DNA of 64,000 bases, taken from Micrasema longulum (Eukaryota > Arthropoda > Insecta > Trichoptera > Brachycentridae). Position numbers and translations under genes: made by a program. The notes under the pieces were generated by a model. That model was not told the origin of the DNA and searched no databases. It saw only the letters and a program-made list of their open reading frames with translations. Positions 46,400 through 57,639 of the stretch are shown in pieces. Within the stretch, counting starts at the first letter, position 1; each line of letters starts with the position of its first letter. The stretch lies in contig JAGVSM010000193.1 of NCBI GenBank assembly GCA_022494885.1, positions 1 to 64,000 on the forward strand, written 5' to 3'.

Positions 46400-49300
46400 T
46401 CAATCTATCATTTGGGGAATAGGAGCGTAGTTCTCTCTGTGCTCATAAGCCAAGAAGCACTGTAGTTCTATGAGGATGCTTATAGCTGTGCTTCCTTGCC
46501 CCGAGTTGATGAGATCTTGGAGGGTGATTTTGGTAGGATCCACCGGCTTTACCATGTCAAATATTTCGTCTTTCACATCCTCGAACACGACGGGTGCGTG
46601 GATTTCGATCTGCTCTTGGATCGCCTGCAAAAAAATATTATGAGTATGTATCAAGAAGATCTCGGCATAAACATATCAGTGGATTTAAAATAGAAGTTCG
46701 CATCACATCTATCGCCAAAAAAGTCAAGTCAATAATTTATTTTATTTAAAAGGCATTCCAAAATACTACTTCAGAGATATTCCTTAAAATATACAAGACC
46801 TATGTCAGACCTCTATTGGAGTATGTATACTAAGTATGGAGTCCCTACTTAACTAAAGACTTCGAGCTACTGGAACAACACCATAATATTCACCCAACAA
46901 CAAGATTATACCCATCCAAATTGTACCCTTCCAAAGTTTGTAACAAGATTACATCATGCCAAAGTCTGTAACAACACCACAATATTCACCCAACAAGATT
47001 ACACCCATCCGAAGAGTATAACAGCACCACGATATTCATCCAACATCATGTCCTTCAAAAATCTATAACACCACAATATTCACTCTATCGCCCTCCAGAG
47101 TCCATAACAAGATTATACCCTTCCAAAGTCAATAACAAGATTAAACACTTCCAAAGTCTATAACAAGATTATATACTTCCTAATCTATAAGAACAAGATT
47201 ATACCCTTCCAAATTCTATAACAAGACTATGCACTTCTATATTGCATTCATATATGTGTGCATGGATGACTCGGAGTGTGCATTCGGTATTTTAATTTGT
47301 TACCAATAATAACATCCATGGAAAATGCAAATATTAATTGTAAAATCATTATTTTCTCGCTGAAGTTTTTTACTATTTTTTCTTTGTCACATTTAACTCA
47401 TTGCAACACAAAGCTGGCGATTCGCCGGTTTGTCTTTGAAGTGATTTTTTTACATCAAATCTGAATAACAATAACTTTATTCATAAAAATGACATAAATA
47501 AGTATATTTCGGTTACTGATTTCATAATAAAATGTAATAATCATGATTCATTTCACGTTATTTATTACAAAATATTAATTTCGTCTTAATGTTATTGTAA
47601 TAAAAAAATATGTCATAATTAAACAGTGTGTTGTATGAACAAATTACGTCATCTTTATTAGTGGTTTAATGGGTTAATGTTTATATTTTTTACTTAATTA
47701 ATGAAAACTTAATTGGTCTTCGTTTTAAATACTTTTTATGTGTGACTGTCTGTTTTCTGAATAAAATAAAATAAAAAAATGACTCTTTCAAATTTTCTAA
47801 AAACAAGATTATACCCTTCCAAAATCAATGTCCTCACCTTGAAGAAGTAGTTAAGGGTGAAGCTGTCCAGGTAGCCACGGTGGTGGATGTCCAGCACTCG
47901 GAACAGGTATTGCAGGCTCTGCGGCTCCTTGCGGTTCTCCAGCGCCAGTACCAGATCCAGGAAGGACTTGTAGTCCATCTCCCCCTCATAGGTCAGGCAC
48001 TGCTGGAACACTCGTGCTAGGAAGGTGCGAGTCAGGGTGCCTGATCCGTACCTGGTAGAATTCAAAACAAAACACTAAGGCAAAGCATAATTTTATTTAA
48101 GAAACATCTACAGTATTTAGTGATGTCCAACTGTTAGTAGACAAGGAGTGGGTTTTACAATGGACTCCTGTAAAAAAAATACCAATTTTAAAAATGTTTT
48201 AAAAAAAACTAAAATGTAATATGTATGTAAATAATAATTAAAAAAAAACCTAAAAAGGACTTAATTTATATATTTTTGCGTTTATTTAGTTGATAGTATT
48301 AAAGATTAGATGTTACTATCCGATTTGAAGAAATCCCTGCAAAAAAAAAACGCATTTGCTGAGTGGCGGGAATTTAAGTATATGTGAATGTAAATACTTT
48401 TTAATATATTAAAAAAAAAAAAGTAAACATAGAATGCTGTGTCGTTTTATCCAGTCTGCTAAAATAATGCACTCACCCCTGTAATTCATCGAGGCTTAGC
48501 AATCCGTTCTGGTTAGTATCCAAATTCAAGTACTGGCCGTACACTCTAAGGGCAGATGTAGCGGAGAACCAGTTCTTCTCTAGTATTTCCATGGATAAAT
48601 CTTCTTCCCGCAACTGTTGGACAAGAACTCAATTACTAATGGGGATGTTCAGTGCTATCAGAAATGTTATTTTTTAAATTATATCTAAAAAATAAGTTCC
48701 GTTTAATAGGTTAAAGAAAACAAGAAAAAAAATATTGTGAAAAAATCTTTAGAACTTAAACTATTTTTTACATAACTCCCACCATTTTGTAGGCACTTGT
48801 CATAGCCCGGCACAAGCTTTTGTATTCTCTCTTCATAAAAGGAGACGCCCGCTACGTTCATCGTCGTGCACATTATCACGAACTTTGAACTATCTCACCC
48901 ATCACGATTGAATCAGTCATCGCATGTTCTCCATACACCTAACAGATTTGTTGATGAATGTGGAGTGGTTTAATGTTCTTCGCATTAAGGAAACGAATTA
49001 AAGAAATTATCACGCAAGCAGCGGGATTTACAATTTTATTCAGCTTTTCAAACAAGCATCATAAGGAGTCACAGCAGTCACCTAACATTAGGCAATTTTA
49101 CTTGGCATGTTGCTTGACATTTCTACTCAGGGGTGAACTGACTCCTAAGTTGAATCTACAAATTTAGTTCTAAAAATCCAGTTTATTGGAAAGCAACACA
49201 TATTTAGATATGCAGAATTACGCCTATGGTATATTAAAAATAATATTTAGATCTGAATTAATTGAAGTATTATATAAAACATTCCAAATATTAGATTTTT

Positions 49301-52300
49301 ACAAGTCATAAAATTATTATTATTACATATTTTAGTTAAAACATTCGGGTTTTTTTTCATATACCATTTATTTCACCACAGATTTCTCTGCTACTAACAA
49401 ATTATATTATGTTTATAACCGAGAAACATTTGATAAATAATAATACCTCAATCATGTCTTCTAAGAAGTTGGAAGCCAGGATGCTGATAATCCTCACTCT
49501 GCACGTCCGGAGTGGATCCAGAAAGAAGAGGAATTTCCTAGAAGCTGTGCACACGTAGAAGCTACCAAACGAGGGTGTCAGAGCCTCCAATGCTGGCAAT
49601 GTTGGTACAAGGTCTTTAATATAGTTATCCAAATCCTGAAATGATGATAGATGAGAATTAATAAATGCAGTTCTTATGTTTTTTAATGTTCTATGGTCAA
49701 TGCATAAAAATCATTAGGAGTGGGTGATCTCAGATCAGTTAAAAACTAACCTTTAAATCATAAACAACAAGCGGAAGTGTCTCTCAATTCGTGAAAAAGT
49801 GGCAATTATTTGTAAAATAGAATGTGTTGAAGTGTTTAAAAAGTTTTCTCTATTCTTTTCTTATTGTGAAAAAAAATATATTTATCTGCATTTGAAATTT
49901 AAAACATGGTATGTTTGTAAGCATTTACTAAAATTTTAATTAAGGCTGTAGTCTGGTAAAACAAACACAAAATAAGGAAATCATACGATTTTGTCATTTT
50001 AAAACGATTGTTTTTTTAATCGCGCAATAATAAAAAATAAAAAACATAAATTAGAAACAAACAATATTTTTTAAAGGTATTTCTGTTAAAAAATATGCTT
50101 AAAAGTTTTATGTAACTAAAATATAATTACTTTTAGACCGGCAGATTACGCCATTTTAAATTTAGACTAAACTTAGGTATCTAGGATCTCAATAAAGACT
50201 AAGTATTGAACTAAAATTTGTTGTAATAATAAATAGAACATGAAAGTGGCCGAAGCCAAATTTTAATTTTTTGATTTTGAAAAGAAATATAAGCATTTTA
50301 AATCACATAAATTTTTGTGACATTTTCTTTTATTTCTACTTAAAATTATGCCTTCTTCTTAAATTCGGCCGGTCCCATCTTCCTTGTAATACCAAGTTTG
50401 ACTGAATTCAAATATATATGTTTTTTTTTTTTAATATTTCCAAATTTTTGTAGAGGACTAGATTTTACCCCCCAGGGAGTTATAAATTTATTATTAATTT
50501 ATTTATTTATTTACTAACGGACTTGGTCCTTTTAAAAAATGGCAAACACAAATCATAATACATACAGGCAAAATAAAAATAAAATACAGATAAAGAAAAT
50601 TAAAGCGAGGACAAAAAATTAAATAATAATTACTACCTCAAGACAAGATCTGGTTTACCTTAGTGATTGTTTAAATCTAGAAAGACTTGCACCAAAAAAG
50701 TCTAGATCTTGTCTCAAGTTTACGATGCGACTCAATCGGGACATTGGTGCATGTAAGCCTATGCATATTAACATATATTATAACAGTAAAATATTAAAGA
50801 AATAAAATATATGTAAAACGAATTTCCTCTAACGATGAGTTTACACTCTATTAAAGAGGTAGAAACATTATTATTAATTACAGGGTTTACAACCTGTTGT
50901 AGGGTAGTTTAAGTGGCCACTTTACATACTGCATAACATTCTGTCTATGTTTGAACCTCCATATTTCTTCATAGACAAACATAAAGTAAATAATAGATTA
51001 AATATCTTTACCTAAATTTGTTGCGACTAAGAGGGAAAAAATATTGAGAAGGGAATATGAAAGTGAAGGAATTTTTCAAGGCTTATGACCTGTCATTGGC
51101 TGGTTTAAGTGGCCACTTTGCACACAGCGTAACATTCACCATTCTGCCCACGTTTAAACATCCACATTTCCTCAACTCATCCATCCGTTGACTTTTGTGA
51201 AGTAAAAGAGCTGCGACCCTTTCACCTATTAGGCAAAGCCTGAAAAAAAAAATTCCAATAAAAAAACAATCTTTACCTGTTCTCTCAGATATCCCTGCCC
51301 AGTGGGATCATATACAGAAAGCCTGATCCGACTCTGCTTATACCATGACTTCCGCATCACATAGTTGAATAGAGAGTCCACAGCAACACAGCCCGGGTGT
51401 TCTCGTTGCAGCTTTCCAAATACGGTTGCTGTGAGAAAAGGCCTGAAAAAAAAACCGACTTTAAAGAGGAATTTTACACCCAATAAACCTGAATACAAAA
51501 TTTTGTATAAACATCCAGCAAAAGGAAAATATATATATTTTTTAAACATTTTTAAAGTAATAAAGGTCTATGAAAAAAATAGGAATAAGTACCTAGCATT
51601 AAAAATATTTTTCAATGTGTAATTTTGAATTCCCGCAAAAACAGTCATTCCATTGGCCAAACCCCTAATAAGTCACGATTCATGTTTTTATAAAGAACAA
51701 TATTTTGAGTTTGTCCAAATGTTTGTAGACAGGGACTACTCTATGGGGGAGCTGTTAATATTAACATATTATAACAGAGACGGAGAACATTTTTCAGGCG
51801 TTGCCTAGTGTGTAGGTGAAACAATTCAATGAGATGAAATAAAGGTTTCAGCTCTTTAACTTGAAAAACATCAAGAGTTGAAAAACTTGAAGGAATATAG
51901 ATGTTCAAATATGGACAGAATGGTGAATGTTACACGGTGTGTAAAGTGGCCACTTAAACTAGCCAATGACAGGTCATAAGCCATGTAGATGCTTAGACTT
52001 ATATATTACCTTCTTTGAAATGTTCTTCATCTCTGTTGTAATATGTTCATGTTTATCTGTTCCCGACCATTTAAATTTGTTTAGAACATTGTCACGAATC
52101 TTGATGTCACAACTACCAAGGCCAAACATTTTGCGTTTTTCTAGCGATGTATATTTATTCAATTTCTTTTTAACATTTATATATGAAAACATTTCTCCAT
52201 AATATCCATATTCATTTCAAAAATACAATTAATTATTCTAAATCCATATCATATATTTTTATCGGTATTCGTAGTGTGTGATATTTCCCTATTAATGGAA

Positions 52301-53691
52301 TTAAGTTGTAGGTAGTGTAAAATTAGACACTAACTTGTAACTTAAAATATGTTTTACTGTACAGTTATATTTCACTGTCAGGATTTTCATCTGAGAGAAG
52401 CCATCAAGCTGAAATCACTCACCCGGGGTTTTGGTTCTATTTCACACACAGAACTAGACTAGAGTTATTTACAACTTGTTGAAAATGGCTACCGAAATGT
52501 AAATAATTGTTTATATCATATAAAAAATCTTAAGAGTAATAATACGTCACAAGTTAATAGTCCCCCATGTGGACAAAAACCATTCTATGATTATCAACTA
52601 CGAAGTTAGTTACAGTTTACAGCAATACAACAGGCTGTATGTGTGTGGCCTTCATGGTGTAGTGGTCAAAACGCTTGATTCACGGACGGTAGGTTCCGGG
52701 TTCGATTTTCGGTAAGAACACAAAAAAAGTGATGTGATTTTTCTCAAGCCCGGGTGTTTTGAGATGTAATTCACCACTGTAATTGGCCTTCTTGTAATGC
52801 AAAAAAAAAAATTTAAATGTACTCAGGTCAAGAATTGCAAGCGCACACCGAAACCGTCCGTTACACATTTGTTGTTAAACTAAAAACCAAACCAAAAATT
52901 TGGAACGCTAGAGCACAGAGCTAGAGAACAATAGAGCTATAGGGCTTCTCTTTAACTTGTACTCGCCCTGTAGTATTGAAAATGATTGATTATGAGAAAA
53001 GTAATTTTTATTAACTAAGTCACGATAAATCGTACACAAAACTTTACCACACGTTCTTTTATAATTCAGAGCATATTGTGATGATAAAAAACTGTTGAAA
53101 AACAAACAAAAGAATACCCAAAAGGCGACTGGGTCTAATATGACCCAACACATATTTTTTGAGGCAGCGAGCTTTAGAGTTAAGCGGGAGCGAATTAATA
53201 GTCTAAGATATAAACCATGTAAATAGCTCTTACTTGAATTTCGGCTCCACTTTTTCTCGAAGCTTTTTAAATTCCGCGTATGTTAAATATTGGTCCTCGG
53301 CACAAGTAAACATGTCTCCTTTATCTAGAAGCGTCCAGAACTGCTTCAGCTCTGCATTTTCTATCAACTCTTTGCTCTTTCTCTGCAGGAACATTGATCT
53401 AGCCTCCTCTCGGAGTTTCCGCCCCAAAAACTCATTTTCCTCAGGTAATTTGTGGTAGAATTTAGGAATGGCTTTGTATGACCCTTCGGGAGCCGGTAAA
53501 TTCGGCTTGTAAGCGTTTTTAAACTCCGCCGCCTCTATTTCCTCTCGTTTTTCTGGTGGAACGTAGTCCGGGGAGTCTAAAGTGAAAAATAACATTAAAG
53601 TAACGGTACATCTGGAAACAAGACCTTGTTTAAACACAAACCAACCTTCAAGTTTTTTAATGTATTTTCGTAACCTAGCTTTCAAATCCAT
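46400..53691 (-). CDS. PPP2R3C: PP2A regulatory subunit B'' gamma (PPP2R3C/G5PR), complete, 7 coding exons
   Basis: Exons in transcript order: 53691-53646, 53576-53234, 51442-51277, 49635-49447, 48613-48477, 48051-47838 and 46624-46400. They give 439 codons; human PPP2R3C has 453. All introns are GT-AG with consistent phase. The protein is a B''-type regulatory subunit that targets PP2A and has roles in nuclear/centrosomal and B-cell signalling in vertebrates. Conserved blocks in order: PKFYHKLPEENEFL, EARSMFLQRKSKELIENAEL, VDSLFNYVMRKSWYKQSRIR, SVYDPTGQGYLRE, SFYVCTASRKFLFFLDPLRT, NWFSATSALRVYGQYLNLD, FQQCLTYEGEMDYKSFLDLV, LALENRKEPQSLQYLF, DVKDEIFDMVKPVDP and ITLQDLINSGQG. A canonical EF-hand loop begins at about Asp280 (DTNQNGLLSLDE). 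The second EF-like loop (DIHHRGYLDSFT) lacks the terminal acidic residue, as in the family. The ATG at 53691 is the first in frame and fits the short first exon. TE ends lie close to several splice sites. Confidence 0.96.
46790..46880 (+). pseudogene. LINE reverse-transcriptase remnant in PPP2R3C intron 6
   Basis: The reading KIYKTYVRPLLEYVY, stop, VWSPYLTKDFELLEQ is the conserved thumb region of Jockey/CR1 RT with one in-frame stop. It runs straight into a minisatellite. Confidence 0.75.
46877..47235 (+). repeat. Compound minisatellite, about 28-bp and 22-bp units
   Basis: Two unit types alternate: AACAAGATTATACCCTTCCA followed by AAGTCTAT, and AACACCACAATATTCACCCA. Copies differ by several bases. 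An isolated unit of the first type is at 47802-47828, about 10 bases from the exon 6 donor of PPP2R3C. Confidence 0.8.
48636..48665 (-). repeat. GAGGAAGTTC-family MITE terminus near PPP2R3C exon 5
   Basis: GGGGATGTTCAGTGCTATCA resembles the family end AGGAAGTTCAGTGCTACG. It lies about 25 bases upstream (in gene sense) of the exon 5 acceptor. Confidence 0.4.
48690..49170 (+). repeat. 430-bp dispersed repeat, copy 2
   Basis: Matches 34440-34870 in order (AAATAAGTTCCGT, GGCACTTGTCATAGCCCGGC, GTCGTGCACATTATCACGAA, TTTAATGTTCTTCGCATT), with indels. Confidence 0.7.
49940..50045 (+). repeat. 100-bp dispersed repeat, copy 2
   Basis: AGGCTGTAGTCTGGTAAAAC and GGAAATCATACGATTTTGTC match 25480-25590. 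Confidence 0.8.
50470..50775 (-). mobile_element. CR1/Jockey-like LINE 3' end
   Basis: The minus-strand reading APMSRLSRIVNLRQDLDFFG, then SRFKQSLR and a stop, matches [11 protein letters not shown] at 10658-11002. The 3' UTR ends in TTTATT repeats near 50495. Confidence 0.75.
50885..51265 (+). repeat. R-family repeats abutting the PPP2R3C exon 3 donor
   Basis: GAGAAGGGAATATGAAAGTG, GGCTTATGACCTGTCATTGG, AACATTCACCATTCTGCCCA and TTTCACCTATTAGGCAAAGC in family order. The last module ends about 15 bases from the exon 3 donor (51275-51276). Confidence 0.75.
51705..52045 (+). repeat. R-family repeat, uninterrupted reference copy
   Basis: TTGAGTTTGTCCAAATGTTT, TTCAGGCGTTGCCTAGTGTG, CCAATGACAGGTCATAAGCC and TGTTCTTCATCTCTGTTGTA. 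It is the empty-site counterpart of 17575-18215. Confidence 0.75.
52640..52770 (+). repeat. tRNA-headed SINE in PPP2R3C intron 2
   Basis: Box A-like TGGTGTAGTGG, box B GGTTCGATTTT, then GATTTTTCTCAAGCCCGGGT. Same family as 24790-24945. A body-only piece of another SINE family is at 52455-52520. Confidence 0.7.
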
Positions 53692-54150
53692 GTTTTATGT
53701 AATTAAAAATTAGCTTTAGAAGCATAATGTTCAACCAATAATTTTAATTTTGTAGTTTAAACGACAACCACATTTTTGTTCCGCGATGAACGATGGAACA
53801 AGAAACGAGACGTCAAAAGTCAAAATTTTCACTTTTGACCTTTCTGTTTTGAATGGAGATGAGAACCATAGAAACAAAAAAATTAAACACAGAAAATAGT
53901 GATGCGCCAATTATTATTATCGAATAATGCGATAAATCCGATAAAAAAAAATCTGCCACAAATAGAAAAAAAAAAAACTGAAATAACGAATTTAGATATC
54001 GACAGTTTTAAACAATCACGTACTGTTACAAGACTCCCATTTATATCCTAAAATAATTTGATCAACAAAAGAGTAACAAAAGTTTGTAAATACCTCATAT
54101 ATTATGGAATTTGCATTATATCTATGTACCTAGATACAGAGTACAATATA
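53692..54150. promoter_or_regulatory. Presumed PPP2R3C promoter / 5' UTR region
   Basis: No TATA box is seen at a sensible distance. An inverted repeat GTCAAAAGT...ACTTTTGAC sits at about 53815-53840, with GACGTC nearby. The promoter assignment rests only on its position upstream of the ATG. Confidence 0.35.
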
Positions 54151-54290
54151 ATAAATGGGTTGTTGTACCGTGGGTAGTGTCACAGACTCCGGATACGGAG
54201 GTCCAAGGTTCAAATACTGATTTTTCCCTTTTTGTTATTTCATGGATTGGATCATAAGATCCGTACAAATATTAAATAATTATATTTAAT
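54150..54290 (+). repeat. SINE, diverged GTGGTCCCGTGGCTAGTG family
   Basis: GTTGTACCGTGGGTAGTGTC and GGAGGTCCAAGGTTCAAATA. Confidence 0.6.
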
Positions 54291-54469
54291 ATAGTATGGT
54301 GTGGGTGAAAACTTTTCTTCTTCTTATTTATAAGTTGACAATAAATAAGCATAAAAATTTAAAATGCGGGACATTAATATATAAAAAAAACCCAACATAA
54401 TAGATGTTTTTTTACCATAACCGTATAAAAAAAAACATATTTTAAGTAAAAAATTTCTGAACCGGGTTG

Positions 54470-54640
54470 TGGTCCCATGGCTAGTGTAGCGGACACACGG
54501 ATCAAGGGTCCAAGGTTCACGCTCTACCACAACTTAAGTTACATTAAAAAAAAAATAGTTTTGTTTTTAAAACTCGTTGAAAATGGTCACAAAATTAAAA
54601 TATTTGAGTGAATTCATAAGCACGCCTATAAGTATTTAAA
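54470..54640 (+). repeat. SINE, GTGGTCCCATGGCTAGTG family
   Basis: GTTGTGGTCCCATGGCTAGT, GGGTCCAAGGTTCACGCTCT and AACTCGTTGAAAATGGTCAC. Confidence 0.7.
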
Positions 54641-55684
54641 ATATGTTTTGATAAAGTTTTTGGCAATTAAAAATTGAAAAACGTCAAAAATACAATTTGG
54701 AAAACCATACATAAAATGTTTGTACATATTTACCATTGTAAATTTAAAATAAAATAAAAAAATATTAATGTATTTACCCACGGTGACAATGCCTGCTGAT
54801 TTCCCTTTTGAATTTATTATTATTCAGGTTTAAGAGATCACTCGCATTGGCTCCAATAATATTATTTTTTAAGTTGCATCTATATATATATATATAAATA
54901 GGCAATATTCAAACGGTTGTCCTCAATGGACTCGATCACTACCGGACCGATTGACGTGCGGTTTTCAGATAAATGTACATCTTTGCCGCGAGAAGGTTTA
55001 TAGCTCATAAAATCTTCAATTTATTAAGTAGAAAAAAGTTAGGAGAGTAAATGTTTTTTTTATCCATCGCCAGGGTTGCATTCGCCGAGAATGCGTATTC
55101 CAAAAAAATGGATGGATGTTATTTTTTTTTGTGTATAAAAAAGTTTGTTTTTGAATGCTTGCAGACAACATTAGTTTTTTTATGGATCGCGATCAGATTA
55201 TTTCATTGAATTCCTTATAATTTCTCTCCATTTATTTCCTTTTTCTGGATTTCTGATTTTATACTAAAATAATATTAACTGATATTCTATACATTTTTGA
55301 AAATCGCATTCTTGACTCAAGTGCATTTTTGAGGCAGAGTTTGAAATTTGCTAAAAGAATTCTTTATTTGAAAATAATAGATTATTTTATGTTTTGGAAT
55401 TCAAACATAAACTTAGGTACCTACTTAAATGCAATATTAGAATATCTATTATTTTTGGGTTTGGAATTCAATCCTAAACAAGCACTTAGGTACTTATCAA
55501 TAAAAAGTTACAGCATCTTTTTTACGTTTATCCAAATGGTTTTCACTAAAGATTTTTAAGTAAAGTTTTGTAAGTATACTTAATTATGTTTAACCTTAAG
55601 AGGAAACGAGGTCCGACTTTTCTTAATACAAACGGATTCACGTATTTTCTCTCTGAATAATGGCATTAGAGAAATGTTTTTTTA

Positions 55685-55980
55685 TATTAAAAACAACAAC
55701 AACAAACTATCACGCCGTTTCTCCGTAAGTGTAGGGAGAGAGAATAGAACGCCACATCCTCTATCTTTGCATTCAGATCTCGTTTCCTCTACATTCATAG
55801 ATCTTCTCATGCATGCGTGCCGAATATTACGACTTTTACCATGTATTTGTTGGAATCGGTCATGCCATGTCATTCTCGGTCTTCCTCTATTTCTGCATCC
55901 ATGAACATTCGCATTGTAAATATTTTTAGCATTTATTTCGTTGTCCATTCGCTCTACAGGTCCAAACCAGTGCAGAGCTC
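55685..55980 (-). mobile_element. RTE-like LINE 3' end
   Basis: The minus-strand reading [20 protein letters not shown] then ACMRRSMNVEETRSECKDRG, with a (GTT)n tail. Same family as 42079 and 57640. Confidence 0.8.
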
Positions 55981-56414
55981 TTTTTTACACATTATAGATA
56001 TTTACCATTGGCGTGTACCTATATTACTTTGTTTTTTTAAAAATGGTTTACTATGGGAACTCGAACCATCAAAACCCATAAAAAGCACAGTCTGCTGTCT
56101 TCGGGCGCACGGAATACAAGCAGAACTATTTTTGAAAAACGCAAAACATACCGACACAGAAAATAAAAAATAACAAAATCGGTTCAGTTTTGAGGTGCGG
56201 AAAACAGTACAGCGAAATGTCGATTTTTGTCTATTCTAACAAAAGGTCTGACATGCAGTTGTCTTTTTCTCACAGTATTGGGGAGGCATCTGCGAGACAG
56301 TGACAGGAAAACAATGTTCGAACACCGATTTATAAAAATTATCTGTCTTCACAATATTTAAATCGAAACACAAAAATAATAATGAATACGTACATATCTA
56401 ATTTGGACCAAATA

Positions 56415-57165
56415 CAGTGAAACCTCTATCTATCGTTCCTCGAATAATTGTTTTCCCGGATGTTTCATTTATTTCTTCCAACTCCGAAATAATTTCATAT
56501 AAAACATACAAAAATTGATCGCATCGATCGTTTCTCTATCCACCATTTTACAGCATTCATCGTTTGAAGTACGATGCGTATTTGACATATTTTAATATTT
56601 TGTTTTAATGTGCAGAACGCTTGAGAGAGAAAGATGTTTCTGAAGATGATTGGCTAAGACTTGATACACAGACGAATTTCAACAATTTTAGTTCATTTGA
56701 CGACAATATCCCAACGTATGGGATAGAAACTATCGAAAGCTTGTGTAACGCCTGTACCTTCATTTTCAGAAGCATGCACTATCTTCGAAAGATTAAAAAC
56801 ATTTTACTACTCACATTCAATAACTGATGCCAAAAAAATATTATTTGCAAAGCCGAAAATATAATGTTGACTTACGGGAATAAAACAGTAAAAAAACAAA
56901 CTTCAGTGAAAGATTATTTCCAATGCAATAAACTTTAATGTTTTTTTTGTTTTTGTTTTTGCTCTGCTTTCTAATTTTATTTAAATGCATTTATTTACAC
57001 ATGAAACTTGTATCTTTTTTAGAATTTGAACCTGCCAATGGTAATGCAGATTGCCAGGGCGGTATCTTTACCCGATCTTATCTCCTTGTGTATTGACCTC
57101 TTATTCCCGCATTCATAGTTTATTTCAAAAAGTCCCTTTAAAAAGGATAGATAGAGGTTTCACTG
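56415..57165 (+). mobile_element. Pogo/Tigger-type element with exact TIRs and TA duplication
   Basis: Left end CAGTGAAACCTCTATCTATC and the right end is its exact complement over 20 bp. TA flanks at 56413-56414 and 57166-57167. Inside, a frame at 56621-56827 (REKDVSEDDWLRLDTQTN...) may be the tail of a transposase, but the DDE core is absent. A 751-bp deleted copy. Confidence 0.88.
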
Positions 57166-57639
57166 TACAATAATTGATATCAAACTTTCGATTGTGTTCA
57201 TTTAATCTACTTAGCAAGAACTCAAATCTAGCAATAGCAAAGCATTGCCGGGTTCAGCTCGTATTCTATAAATGCACGAATGCTTTGCTGCATTAGTGTT
57301 TACATTGGTGCAGTAAAATAATTTGGTGTGACGGGTACATTTAAAAGGGAGATGGAAATTAATTTAACTTAGTAAATTGGGGCAGTCAGTAATACCATTT
57401 AAAAGCTTAAATAGAAAAATTCAGTCAGCAATATGTCGTCTATTATCCAAAGAGTTTATTTTTAAAATGTACTCTCGCTTCATTATAATTATTGAATTGG
57501 TAATTATTTCTGTATGATACAAATTTAATTGATTTATTTTGGACTTTTTCTATTTTATATTTTCATAGTGTGGGGACCAGATTAAAGTTGTATGTTCAAG
57601 CAGACTTCTGGCAAATGCGTAATATAACATTTTTACTAC

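Larger units (their letters stand above)
54880..57268 (+). mobile_element. Helitron-like non-autonomous element with nested insertions
   Basis: The 5' edge is A followed by TCTATATATATATATATAAA and GACGTGCGGTTTTCAG-type sequence. The 3' edge is a small hairpin (GCAATAGCAAAGCATTGC) followed by CGGGTTCAGCTCGT. Insect Helitrons typically begin TCTATAT and end with a hairpin, CCGGGT and then CTAG|T; here CTAG has become CTCG. A LINE tail (55685-55980) and a pogo element (56415-57165) lie inside. No Rep/helicase coding was seen. Confidence 0.5.

Noticed and set aside
46877..47235. CRISPR-like array of 28-bp repeats
   Set aside because: Units are directly tandem without unique spacers, diverge gradually and sit in an insect intron; this is a minisatellite.
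20614..53691. Functional gene cluster of GMPPA, OPLAH and PPP2R3C
   Set aside because: Products act in unrelated pathways, orientations differ and each gene has its own long spacer; ordinary neighbours.
56621..56827. Host gene encoding REKDVSEDDWLRLDTQTN...
   Set aside because: It lies wholly inside a TA-flanked pogo-type element with exact TIRs, so a transposase remnant is far more likely.
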